From Xanthobacteraceae bacterium (GTDB lineage: Bacteria > Pseudomonadota > Alphaproteobacteria > Rhizobiales > Xanthobacteraceae), in NCBI GenBank assembly GCA_019635635.1, contig JAHBZB010000002.1:705204-769203 (forward strand): 64,000 bases of DNA, read 5' to 3'. Positions 44,640 to 52,963 of the stretch are shown piece by piece; within the stretch, counting starts at the first letter, position 1; every line of letters starts with the position of its first letter. Made by a program: the position numbers and the translations under genes. The notes beneath the pieces were generated by a model that was given only the letters and a program-made list of their open reading frames with translations, was not told the origin of the DNA and did not search any database.

Positions 44640-45701
44640 TCATGCCAGCCACCGCGCGAGATTGTCGCGAACGAAGTCGTCGTCGTTCAGATGCGGATAG
44701 GCGCGATAAACGCGGTCGATTTCTTCCTTCTGCCCCGGCCCGAGCGTCTCCTTCGGATCGAGGCACCAGGTGCCTTCGAGCAGGCCCTGACGGCGCAGGA
44801 TCTCATGGCAGCCGCAGATCACGCCGTGAAAATCGTTGGCAACATCGAAAATCGCGGCATTGCAGTCGGTGACCTGCGAATCGAGCGAAAGCATTTCCGC
44901 CGATACGGCATCTTGCGCGGCTTCCTTCTGCGCGCGCGCGAGCAATTCCACCGCGCGTTTTGCCCAGCAGCTCCAATGGCCAAGCAGGCCGCCCTTGATG
45001 CGCACGGTGACGGGCTGGCCGTCGCGCATAACGACGAACGGCGTCACCAGATCGAGCACGATGTGATCGTCGTTGCCGGTGTAAAGCGTGATGCGGTCTT
45101 CGGCGCGCGCTTCGACGACACCGCGGATCACGTCTAGCGTGCGGTAACGGTTGAACGGCGCCATCTTGATCGCAACGACGTTCTCGATCTCGGCGAAGCG
45201 CTTCCAGAACGAGGCCGGAAGTACGATGCCGCCGACCGCGGGCTGGAGATAAAAGCCGACCAACGGGATTTCAGCCGCGACCTGCTTCGCGTGTTCGATC
45301 AGTTCGTCTTCTGACGACCCCTTCATCGCCGCAAGCGAAAGCAGGCCCGCGTGATAGCCGAGGCCGGAGGCGGTCTGTGCTTCCTTCACGGCCTGCGCGG
45401 TTTTCCCCGCGAGTCCGGCAATCATGACGAGCGGATTCTTCGTCCAGCCGCGCGCGGTCTCCATGGCGAGCGAAAGCACCGGCTCATAGAGCCCGACCTC
45501 GCGAATAGCGAACTGTGTCGTGTGCACGCCGACCGCGAGCCCGCCGGAACCGGCGTCTACATAGTAGCGCGTGAGCGCGCGCTGGCGGCGCTCGTCGAAT
45601 TTGCGCGCGCTATCCAGCGCCAAGGGATGCGCGGGAATCACCGCGCCTTTCCGCAGCACGGCCAGCACTTCCGCAGGCAGATCGTTCCAGCGTAACGCCA
45701 C
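44640..45701 (-). CDS. Dihydrodipicolinate synthase/N-acetylneuraminate lyase-family aldolase
   Basis: A 353-residue class I aldolase-type barrel. Lys179 in VVAIKMAPFNRY is the expected Schiff-base residue and Tyr151 in GFYLQP matches the catalytic Tyr of DapA. It is longer than DapA (about 290) because of a C-terminal extension. Being the first gene of the importer operon rather than near lysine genes, it is probably a catabolic lyase or hydratase acting on the imported compound. Its promoter region carries operator copy 2, 98 bases upstream. Confidence 0.87.
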   Translation of the reverse strand: MALRWNDLPAEVLAVLRKGAVIPAHPLALDSARKFDERRQRALTRYYVDAGSGGLAVGVHTTQFAIREVGLYEPVLSLAMETARGWTKNPLVMIAGLAGKTAQAVKEAQTASGLGYHAGLLSLAAMKGSSEDELIEHAKQVAAEIPLVGFYLQPAVGGIVLPASFWKRFAEIENVVAIKMAPFNRYRTLDVIRGVVEARAEDRITLYTGNDDHIVLDLVTPFVVMRDGQPVTVRIKGGLLGHWSCWAKRAVELLARAQKEAAQDAVSAEMLSLDSQVTDCNAAIFDVANDFHGVICGCHEILRRQGLLEGTWCLDPKETLGPGQKEEIDRVYRAYPHLNDDDFVRDNLARWLA

Positions 45702-45798
45702 GCGTCTCTCCCTTGGCCCTCGTCGCGGTGCGGAAAAAAATCCGCCCGCGCTTACTTTCGCGCCATTTGACAGGCGCTTTGGCCGCTCCTATCGTCTT

Positions 45799-45814
45799 GT
45801 AACCAGATAGTTAC
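45799..45814. promoter_or_regulatory. Operator copy 2: GTAACCAGATAGTTAC
   Basis: Same inverted repeat as at 40721, in the middle of the divergent promoter between the DapA-like operon (minus) and the substrate-binding protein gene (plus). Flanking T and A extend the symmetry by one base on each side. A repressor here could shut both directions, including the operon that ends in the TetR gene. Confidence 0.75.
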
Positions 45815-45891
45815 ATCGAAACTTCGCCGCCTGTCGAGAACCGGAATCACCGGCCATACGCGGCGAATGGCTTTTACGGGAGGAAGGTCAG

Positions 45892-46905
45892 ATGAAAACT
45901 GCATTGAAACTCGCGTCTGCGATTTTCGCCGCGGCCCTGTTGGCTCCGGCGAGCGCGTCGGCGCAGAAAGTCACGTTGACCCTGAACTGGGTCGTCGGCG
46001 GCGATCATGCGCCGTATTTCTACGCATTGAAGAACGGCTGGTACAAACAGGCCGGTCTCGACCTCGACATCGAAGCGGGCCGCGGCTCGGCAGCGTCGGC
46101 GCAGAAAGTCGCCGCCGGTTCGACGCAGATCGGCCTCTCCGACATGGCGGGCGTGCTGACCTTCATCGGCAAGGGCGCGAACCTCGTCGGCGTGATGAAC
46201 ATCTACGCGAACTCGCCGCAGGGTATGTATTGGAAGAAATCTTCCGGCATCAAGAGCATCAAGGACCTCGTCGGCAAGCGCATCGGCAACCCGGCAGGCG
46301 ACGGCGCGCGCACGATGTGGCCCGCGCTTGCGAAGGCGAACGGCATCGATCCGAACTCGGTGATCTGGGTCAACATCGACGCCAACGCCAAGCTCGCAGC
46401 GCTGAAGTCCGGCGCGATCGACGCGACCACCTCGTTCTTCAACCTGCACCACGTCTTCGCCCGCGAACTCGGCGACGACATGGGCTTCCTCGCCTGGCGC
46501 GACGGCGGCATCAATCCTTACGGCAACTCGCTGATCGTCAACGGCGACTGGCTGAAGGCGAACAAGGATAAGGTTGCCGCCTTCGTGAAGGTGACGCAGA
46601 AGGCTTTCGCCGAATGCGCGAAGAAGCCGGAACCCTGCATCAAGGCGATGGTCGAGATGAATGGTGCGCTCAAGTATGACAACGAGCTGACCAACTGGCA
46701 TCTCGTTTCGATCCTGATGAGCGACGAAACCTCGAAGAACGTCGCGCTCGGCTGGCACGACGACAAGCGCATGGCATCCGACTACGCACTCGTGAAGCAG
46801 TACATCGGCTTCGAGAAGGACTACGACATCAAGAAGGCCTACACGAACGAGTTCCTCGACAAGAACGTGAAGATGCCTCCGATCAACCCGCCGAAGCTTT
46901 ACTGA
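45892..46905 (+). CDS. ABC transporter substrate-binding protein, NMT1/SsuA-like
   Basis: Periplasmic receptor of 337 residues for the divergent importer. A Sec signal (MKTALKLASAIFAAALL, cleavage near ASA, residue 24) is followed by the NMT1/THI5-like fold: LNWVVGGDHAPYFYALKNGWYKQAGLDLDI, AAGSTQIGLSDMAGVL and LVGKRIGNPAGDGARTM. Related receptors bind pyrimidine precursors, sulfonates, nitrates or aromatic acids; the ligand here is unknown. GGGAGGAAGG lies before the ATG. A terminator follows. Confidence 0.94.
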   Translation: MKTALKLASAIFAAALLAPASASAQKVTLTLNWVVGGDHAPYFYALKNGWYKQAGLDLDIEAGRGSAASAQKVAAGSTQIGLSDMAGVLTFIGKGANLVGVMNIYANSPQGMYWKKSSGIKSIKDLVGKRIGNPAGDGARTMWPALAKANGIDPNSVIWVNIDANAKLAALKSGAIDATTSFFNLHHVFARELGDDMGFLAWRDGGINPYGNSLIVNGDWLKANKDKVAAFVKVTQKAFAECAKKPEPCIKAMVEMNGALKYDNELTNWHLVSILMSDETSKNVALGWHDDKRMASDYALVKQYIGFEKDYDIKKAYTNEFLDKNVKMPPINPPKLY

Positions 46906-46925
46906 TAACGGCGCATCGAAATAGG

Positions 46926-46954
46926 AAAGGGCCGGCTGCAAGCCGGCCCTTTTT
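46926..46954. terminator. Bidirectional Rho-independent terminator
   Basis: AAAGGGCCGGCT and AGCCGGCCCTTT pair over 12 bp with loop GCA and a T-run on the plus side and matching A-run on the minus side. It separates the binding-protein gene from the converging acetyltransferase gene and can serve both. Confidence 0.92.
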
Positions 46955-46956
46955 GT

Positions 46957-47814
46957 TTATCCCAGTTCCGGACCCGCGACCGCGAAGGTGCGCGGCAGGT
47001 TCTGAAAGCTCTCGCTACGGCCGAGCATCATGCGGGTATAGGGCCGCTCGTGCACGAAGCCCGTTGCTTTGAGACGATCGATCAGCGCGGTCTTGTCGTC
47101 CATCACATCGATATAGACGGGTGCCGCGACCGTGCCGGCTGCGTATTCGAGGAGTGCGGCAGCGGTCTCTGAATCGTCGGCGACCAGCGGCCCGATCTGG
47201 GCCGCGCGCCTGCCCTTTCGTCCGAGCAGGAAGCCCGCAGCCTTGCCGTCCTTTCGCACCAGCGCTTCGGCTTCCGGCAGCCGTCCGCGCAGGCGTGACA
47301 ACACCGCGCTTCGATCCGCGCCGAACCATTTTGCGTCATAGGCGCAAAGTTCGTTCCAATCCTTATCGGTTACCGGCTCGACCTCTAGCGGCGAAGAACC
47401 TTCCGGTCTCTTTGCCCGCTCCTTCAACAACATGCGTTGGAACGGCCAGGAATCCTGAAAGCCCAGGCCGAGATAGACCGCGCGGCCTGCGGGCGTTGCA
47501 TCGAGAATGGGAACGAGACCAGCGGCGGAGATGGTTTCGATGCAGCGTTCCATCAGCCGCGTCGCCAGCCCGCGCCTTCGGTATTCGCCCGCGATCAGCA
47601 CCATGCTGATCCAGGCGAAGCGGCCACCATAAGGCAGCGTCGCGGCGGTCGCGATGACCCGGTCCCGGTCGCGGATTGCGAAGACGGATCCCAAATCGAG
47701 AAAAACACGCCAGTCGGCTTCAGTCTGGTTCCAGCCCGCTTCCTTCACCAGCGCATCGGCATCGGCGAGATCGTCTTGCGTGAGACGACCGATCTGAAAA
47801 TCAGAAACTGCCAT
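46957..47814 (-). CDS. GNAT-family N-acetyltransferase
   Basis: A 285-residue acyltransferase. The N-terminal half is a GNAT domain with the acetyl-CoA loop EYRRRGLATRLMERCIE (about 77-93) and LGLGFQDSWPFQRM; the C-terminal half looks like an Acetyltransf_18-type second domain (WNELCAYDAKWFGADRSAVL). The substrate is not apparent. Its start overlaps the 3' end of the upstream epimerase gene by 14 bases, so both are expressed from the promoter carrying operator copy 3. Confidence 0.9.
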   Translation of the reverse strand: MAVSDFQIGRLTQDDLADADALVKEAGWNQTEADWRVFLDLGSVFAIRDRDRVIATAATLPYGGRFAWISMVLIAGEYRRRGLATRLMERCIETISAAGLVPILDATPAGRAVYLGLGFQDSWPFQRMLLKERAKRPEGSSPLEVEPVTDKDWNELCAYDAKWFGADRSAVLSRLRGRLPEAEALVRKDGKAAGFLLGRKGRRAAQIGPLVADDSETAAALLEYAAGTVAAPVYIDVMDDKTALIDRLKATGFVHERPYTRMMLGRSESFQNLPRTFAVAGPELG

Positions 47815-48841
47815 CGCGGGTATCGTAATGGGTTTCCTTGCCGAGGCTGCGCGCGCCGCGCGAAATCCAGTCCGCAGTCCAGCGGATCATGCGCTCGAGC
47901 GGCACAGGCGGTTCGCCCAAGAGCCTTCTCGCCGCCGACGTGTTCACGAGCCAGCCGTCGGCCGCCTCCTTGCCTGTGAATTGCGGCTGCTTGCCGAAGA
48001 TATTGCCGAACTCGCCGGCCAGCCAGCGAATGCTGATCGTCTCCGGCCCGCTGATATTGATCGGCGTCGTCGGCGTGGTGCAGTGACCGAGCAAGCGCAG
48101 GATCATGGTGTTGGCGTCGCCCTGCCAGATCACGTTGACATGGCCCGCGGTGAGATCGATCGCGCGGCCCGCGAAAACTTTCGAGGCGACGTCGTGCAAC
48201 ACGCCGTAGCGCATGTCGATCGCGTAGTTGAGACGAACGACGCGGCCCGGCGTTTCGTATTTGCGCGAGAAATGTTCGAACATCGCCTCGCGGGCGACGC
48301 AGGAATTCGCGTAAGCGCCCGGCGGCGGCACCGCCGCTACATCCTCGGTCGCGCCACCCTTCTCCACATCCACATAGGGATAAACGCAGCCGGTCGAGAA
48401 TGCGACGATGCGGGACTTCGCGAAGACTTCTGCGACCATCGCCGGCACATGCGCGTTCATTGCCCAGGTGAGATATTCCGCGCCGGTCGAGCCAAACTTG
48501 CGGCCGGCCATGAACACGACATTCGCGGTCTTCGGCAGTTTCTCGAGGCTCGCACGATCCAGAAGGTCGGCTTCGATGCACTCGATGTCCCAGGCTTGCA
48601 GCTTTTCACGCAAACCCGCCTCGGAAAAACGGGCGACGCCGATCACGCGGCGTTCGGGTGCTGCGCGCTTCGCAAGCCGCGCCAGCGTCGGTCCCATCTT
48701 TCCGCCCACGCCCAGTACGATAAGGTCGCCCGGCGCCTTTCCGAGATCGACGCGCAACAGATCGCTGGGCTGCGTCATGAAGTCTTCGAGTTCCGTCTCG
48801 TCGCGGAAATTTTCCGGCAACGAGCCTGCCGCAACGTTCAT
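47801..48841 (-). CDS. NAD-dependent epimerase/dehydratase-family protein with altered active site
   Basis: Extended SDR of 346 residues. The dinucleotide loop is IVLGVGGKMGPTLARL (about 41-56). The catalytic YxxxK is altered: the matching stretch reads YANSCVAREAMFE, with Cys where Lys is expected, although SFSTGCVYP-like and NYAIDMRYG segments place it in the nucleoside-diphosphate-sugar epimerase family. The Lys loss suggests a reductase or dehydratase with changed chemistry, or a binding role. It heads a two-gene minus-strand operon, about 55 bases from operator copy 3. Confidence 0.82.
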   Translation of the reverse strand: MNVAAGSLPENFRDETELEDFMTQPSDLLRVDLGKAPGDLIVLGVGGKMGPTLARLAKRAAPERRVIGVARFSEAGLREKLQAWDIECIEADLLDRASLEKLPKTANVVFMAGRKFGSTGAEYLTWAMNAHVPAMVAEVFAKSRIVAFSTGCVYPYVDVEKGGATEDVAAVPPPGAYANSCVAREAMFEHFSRKYETPGRVVRLNYAIDMRYGVLHDVASKVFAGRAIDLTAGHVNVIWQGDANTMILRLLGHCTTPTTPINISGPETISIRWLAGEFGNIFGKQPQFTGKEAADGWLVNTSAARRLLGEPPVPLERMIRWTADWISRGARSLGKETHYDTRDGSF

Positions 48842-48895
48842 GGCGTCTTCCCTTCATTCGTTCTTGTTGGCGCTTGCGCGGCGGGCGCGCTATAA

Positions 48896-48911
48896 GTAAC
48901 TAGTTAGATAC
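48896..48911. promoter_or_regulatory. Operator copy 3: GTAACTAGTTAGATAC
   Basis: Third copy of the island's inverted repeat, with one mismatch in the right arm (GATAC for GTTAC) and a perfect left arm GTAACTA. It lies in the divergent gap between the epimerase operon and the MetE-like gene, about 55 and 63 bases from the two start codons. Confidence 0.68.
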
Positions 48912-48974
48912 TTGCGATCTTAAGGCGCGGAAGGACGCCCGGCAACCGCCGCGAAAATGCGAGGGGAGTGAAAC

Positions 48975-50000
48975 ATGGCCAATGCAACGCGAATCCAGAC
49001 CACCGTCGTCGGCTCCTATCCGGTGCCCGAATGGCTCACGGCCCTTCCCTCCGAGCAGGCGGTGATCGACGCAACCCGCGTCGTGCTGCACACGCAGGAA
49101 CAGGCCGGGATCGATCTCGTCTGCGACGGCGAGCTCTCGCGCTTCGACGTCAACCACCCCGAGACCAACGGCATGATCGAATATTTCGTGCAGCCGATGG
49201 CGGGCATCCGCACCAGGCTCACCTTCGAGGAACTGGTCGAGTACCGTTCGAAGAGCACGATGCGCTTCCGCGCGCAGCCGCCGGGACTGGTCGAAGGCCC
49301 GGTCAGCTCCGGCACACTGGATTTGCCGCAGGCTTATCAGCGTGCGCGCGCGCTCACGAAAAAGCCGTTCAAGTTCACCGTGACCGGCCCGCACATGCTC
49401 GCGAAGACGCTGCTCGACAAGCATTACAAATCGCTGCCCGATCTCACCTTCGCGATTGCCGACGCGCTCGCAGCACAGGTGAAATATATCGACGCCGACG
49501 TTGTGCAGATCGACGAAGCGAACCTTCCCGGCAGCCCGGACGAATGGCAATGGGCGGCAGAAGCGATGAACCGCGTGCTGAAAGCGGTGAAGACCAAGCC
49601 CGCCGTGCATCTGTGCTTCGGCAATTACGGCGGCCAGTCGATCCAGAAAGGTACCTGGAATCAACTGATGAAGTATCTGAACGCGCTGCATTGCGATCAT
49701 ATCGTGATGGAAAACGCGCATCGTCCGGCGGAAGAACTCGCCGCATTCCGCGAACTCAAACCCGAGATCGGTCTCGGCCTCGGCGTGGTCGATATCAAAT
49801 CGACCGTGATCGAAAGTCCCGATTCGATCGCGCGCCAGATCGAGCGCGCGGAAACCATGATCGGTGCCGGCCGCGTGAAATATATTCACCCCGATTGCGG
49901 GTTCTGGATGCTCAAGCGCTCGATCGCCGACGGCAAGATCCGCGCGCTGGTCGAAGGCCGCGATCTTTACGAAGGGCGCAGCCAGCCGCGGGTCGCCTAA
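48975..50000 (+). CDS. Stand-alone cobalamin-independent methionine synthase C-terminal-like methyltransferase
   Basis: A 341-residue barrel equal to the catalytic half of MetE, without the N-terminal half. The zinc site can be placed: His212 and Cys214 in VHLCFGNYGG, Glu246 in IVMENAHR, and Cys308 in HPDCGFWML. VGSYPVPEWL, CDGELSRFDVNHPETNG and QIDEANLPGSPDEW also match. GGGGAG precedes the ATG. Relatives move methyl or alkyl groups to or from thiols and are not all methionine synthases; sharing the island's operator argues for a catabolic role. Stops overlap with the converging hydrolase gene. Confidence 0.85.
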   Translation: MANATRIQTTVVGSYPVPEWLTALPSEQAVIDATRVVLHTQEQAGIDLVCDGELSRFDVNHPETNGMIEYFVQPMAGIRTRLTFEELVEYRSKSTMRFRAQPPGLVEGPVSSGTLDLPQAYQRARALTKKPFKFTVTGPHMLAKTLLDKHYKSLPDLTFAIADALAAQVKYIDADVVQIDEANLPGSPDEWQWAAEAMNRVLKAVKTKPAVHLCFGNYGGQSIQKGTWNQLMKYLNALHCDHIVMENAHRPAEELAAFRELKPEIGLGLGVVDIKSTVIESPDSIARQIERAETMIGAGRVKYIHPDCGFWMLKRSIADGKIRALVEGRDLYEGRSQPRVA

Positions 50001-51424
50001 AGCCGCATCATCACTTCGCGGAAGCGGGCGACCGGCGCGGGATTGCGGAGCATGGTGAGCGGCATCGAGAAATGCCCGCGATCCCAGACGAAGCGGTTCT
50101 CGTCGGGCACGCCCCAGGAATCGATCAGGCTCAGACCGCTCGCATAAGGCGTGATGCGGTCGCGCTTTCCCAGCACGGTGACGATGCGCTCGGGCTTCAC
50201 CGCCGGAAGCAATGCAGGGTCCAGAAGACCTAAGCCCTGCTCGATGCGTTCGCGGCTCCAGCCGCTCGCTTCGGCATTCAAATCGACGCCGAGGAGACCG
50301 GCCATGTCGCCGCCGAAAGTCGCGTCGCTCATGCGGCCGGAATGGGTGATGAGGAAAAGCCCGTCGGCGCGGAGATTTTCGTCGCGCGCGCTGATCTTTT
50401 CCGCTGCGAACTGCGCGATCAGTGCGCCGAGACTGGTGCCGCCGAAGGCAAGCGCGCCGCGCGACGTTTCGCGCGCCCATTTCGCAAGCACCGCCCACTC
50501 CTGCGCGGCTCCCGTGAACGCATCGAACATTCCGCCGGGAATGCGCGCCATCATCGGCTGACCGCCGAAGCTGCCGAGCGGACGCCTGCGGCCATGCCAC
50601 GGGGCAACCGGACGAATAACGCGGAAGCCTTCCGCACGCAGCGTGCGTGCCTCATCGATCAGCCCGCGCCAGTGATCGAACTCGATGCAGATGCCGTGAC
50701 CGAAGATGACGGTCGGCGGGTTCTCGACGCCGCGCGGCTCGAGCACGCGCGCGTATACGGTGTCGCCGAGCAGCGCGGACGGACTTTCAAAGCGGAGCCA
50801 GAAATCGGTGCCGGCGGTACGCTCGACGCGCTTCGACACTTCGATCTTTGTTCCGGCGGCAAGGTTATCGAACGAGAGTCGCTCGAACTTCGCGCCGTAG
50901 ATCGCGGCGATTTCTTCCGGGCTCTGGGTCTGCTGCTTGATGCGCGGGAGGTTGTTGCCTCTCAGCATGAAGCCGAAATGGCGGCGCGAGAGATTATAGG
51001 CGTGGCTCGCCGCATAACGCGCGGCTTCCAGTTCGCGCCGCGCCTCCGGCCCTTCGGGGCTGTTGCCGAAAAATGCCTTCTGCCATTCGGCTTCCCTGCG
51101 CTGCGCGATGTCGCGGGCGGCGGCGGTCTTCACCAGCGCTTCCATCAGCTTCTTTTCGTTCGCGCCTTTTCGCGGAAGTTGCGCGGCCTCGAAGAAACGG
51201 TCGGCGGACGTGCCGGCCTGCTCGGCTGCCGCCCACAACAGCGATGACGGCACGAACAGCCGCCGCAAGGCCCAGGAGCTTACCGGGTCGAACCACGGCC
51301 AGCCGAAGGCATAGCCTTTCAGCGCGCGGCCCCAGTTGCGCCGGGGCCGGGCTTTGTATTGCATGGCGTCGGGCTGATCGGTCACGGACATAAGAACCGG
51401 CGGTCCAAGGGGAAGCGTTGCCAT
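49997..51424 (-). CDS. Alpha/beta hydrolase
   Basis: A 475-residue protein with a long N-terminal helical region of about 230 residues and an alpha/beta-hydrolase domain behind it. Catalytic features: TVIFGHGICIEFDHWRG, the nucleophile elbow GGTSLGAL, Asp in LGKRDRITPY and His in WDRGHFSMP. It may be an esterase or lipase-like enzyme; the N-terminal region gives no further clue. It converges with the MetE-like gene and is divergent from the acyltransferase gene, with only 45 bases between starts, and I see no copy of the island operator there. Confidence 0.85.
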   Translation of the reverse strand: MATLPLGPPVLMSVTDQPDAMQYKARPRRNWGRALKGYAFGWPWFDPVSSWALRRLFVPSSLLWAAAEQAGTSADRFFEAAQLPRKGANEKKLMEALVKTAAARDIAQRREAEWQKAFFGNSPEGPEARRELEAARYAASHAYNLSRRHFGFMLRGNNLPRIKQQTQSPEEIAAIYGAKFERLSFDNLAAGTKIEVSKRVERTAGTDFWLRFESPSALLGDTVYARVLEPRGVENPPTVIFGHGICIEFDHWRGLIDEARTLRAEGFRVIRPVAPWHGRRRPLGSFGGQPMMARIPGGMFDAFTGAAQEWAVLAKWARETSRGALAFGGTSLGALIAQFAAEKISARDENLRADGLFLITHSGRMSDATFGGDMAGLLGVDLNAEASGWSRERIEQGLGLLDPALLPAVKPERIVTVLGKRDRITPYASGLSLIDSWGVPDENRFVWDRGHFSMPLTMLRNPAPVARFREVMMRL

Positions 51425-51469
51425 AGCGGATCGGCGGTCCGCCGTCTCGCAGGGGTTGAGGGCAGAATT

Positions 51470-52963
51470 ATGTGGTCGGAAGTCGCGCTGCCGCTGTGGC
51501 TTGTCATAATCATTTCATGCCTGGCCGCGCTCGCCTTTCTGGACCGGCTGCTTCTGCCGAGCGTGCGCTGGGCGTTGCGGCGGCGCGCGAATAAAGCGAT
51601 CGGAGAGCTCAACACGCGGCTCCGCCTCCAGATCAAGCCCTTCAAGCTGACCAAGCGGCAGGTGCTGATGGACCGGCTGGTCTATGACCCGGAAGTGCTG
51701 CACGCGATCGACGAGACCGCGCGCGAGCAGAAAATCCCGCGCGAGGTCCTGCTTCAGAAGGTGAAACGCTACGCCGGCGAGATCGTGCCGTCATTCTCCG
51801 CTTACGCCTATTTCCGGATCGGCACGCGGATCGCGAAGCGCATTTCCGAAACCCTCTATCGCGTGCGGATCGGCTTCCGGAACGAGGAGGCCTTCGCGAA
51901 GGTCGATCCCGACTCTTCGGTGGTGTTCGTCATCAACCACCGCTCCAACATGGACTATGTGCTCGTGACCTATGTCGCGGCGCAGTCTTCCGCGCTTTCC
52001 TACGCGGTCGGCGAATGGGCGCAGATCTGGGGCCTGCGTAACCTCATCCGCTCGATGGGCGCCTATTTCATCCGCCGCGACTCGCGCGACGCGCTCTACC
52101 GCAAAGTCTTGTCGCGCTATGTGCACATGGCGACCGCTTCGGGCGTGGTGCAGGCGATTTTTCCCGAAGGGGGGCTCTCACGCGACGGCAAGCTGCGGCC
52201 GCCGAAATTCGGCCTGCTCAGCTACATGGTGGCGGCGTTCGACCCGAAGGGACCGAAGGACGTCGTGTTCGTACCGGTCGGCGTGAACTACGACCGCGTG
52301 CTCGAAGACCGGATGCTGACGAGTGCCGCGAATACCGAGCCGGGCAAGCGGCCGGTATTCGGCTTCAATCTCTTTACCTTCCTGCGGCACTTCTTCCGCC
52401 ATGTCTGGATGGCGATGCGCGGCGAGTGGTATCGTTACGGCTATACTTGCGTGAGCTTCGGCGATCCGCTGTCGCTCAAACAATATGTGAGCGAGCGCAA
52501 GATCGATTTCCGCGACCTGCCCGACGAGCAGCGTCATGCCGAGATCGAACGGCTGGGCGCGAAGCTGATGGACGCAGTCGGCAAGGTCGTGCCCGCACTT
52601 CCCGTTTCGCTGGTCGCGACCGCGCTCCTCGATGCGCATCCGGCGCCGCTCTCGCTGTTCGACATCAAGGCGCGCGTCTCGAAGCTCATCGAAACACTGG
52701 AAGCGTCGAAAGCCTATGTGCATATCCCGCGCGCCGACCGCGATTATGCGATCGAGGTGGGCCTGCGGATGCTGACGCTGCGGCACATCGTAAAGGAAGC
52801 CGACGGGATCTATTCGGCCAATCCGGCCGACCTTCATATCCTGCGCTATTACGCGAATGCGATCGCGCATCTGTTGCCCGGCGTTTCCGCGGCGGGCGAG
52901 ATCGCGCAGCCGGAGGCGGCGGTACCGTCTTCGCCGCAGGTTGGCGCCGTTCCCGCCGAGTAA
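51470..52963 (+). CDS. PlsB/GPAT-like glycerol-3-phosphate acyltransferase
   Basis: Membrane-associated acyltransferase of 497 residues for early phospholipid synthesis. From the ATG at 51470 an N-terminal helix (about 7-28) is followed by NHRSNMD with catalytic His157 and Asp162 (HX4D block) and FPEGGLSRDG at 231-240 (acyl-acceptor block). The C-terminal SLFDIKARVSKLIETL and LRMLTLRHIVKE segments resemble the tail of PlsB-type rather than short PlsC enzymes. It is shorter than E. coli PlsB (about 800), as in many alphaproteobacteria. Confidence 0.88.
   Translation: MWSEVALPLWLVIIISCLAALAFLDRLLLPSVRWALRRRANKAIGELNTRLRLQIKPFKLTKRQVLMDRLVYDPEVLHAIDETAREQKIPREVLLQKVKRYAGEIVPSFSAYAYFRIGTRIAKRISETLYRVRIGFRNEEAFAKVDPDSSVVFVINHRSNMDYVLVTYVAAQSSALSYAVGEWAQIWGLRNLIRSMGAYFIRRDSRDALYRKVLSRYVHMATASGVVQAIFPEGGLSRDGKLRPPKFGLLSYMVAAFDPKGPKDVVFVPVGVNYDRVLEDRMLTSAANTEPGKRPVFGFNLFTFLRHFFRHVWMAMRGEWYRYGYTCVSFGDPLSLKQYVSERKIDFRDLPDEQRHAEIERLGAKLMDAVGKVVPALPVSLVATALLDAHPAPLSLFDIKARVSKLIETLEASKAYVHIPRADRDYAIEVGLRMLTLRHIVKEADGIYSANPADLHILRYYANAIAHLLPGVSAAGEIAQPEAAVPSSPQVGAVPAE

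Noticed and set aside
48935-48950. CCCGGCAACC in the leader of the MetE-like gene, identical to a conserved stretch of S-box (SAM-I) riboswitches.
   Set aside because: The leader from the operator to the start codon is only about 60 bases, and the P1, P2 and P4 helices and the other conserved S-box segments are missing, so the match is probably chance.
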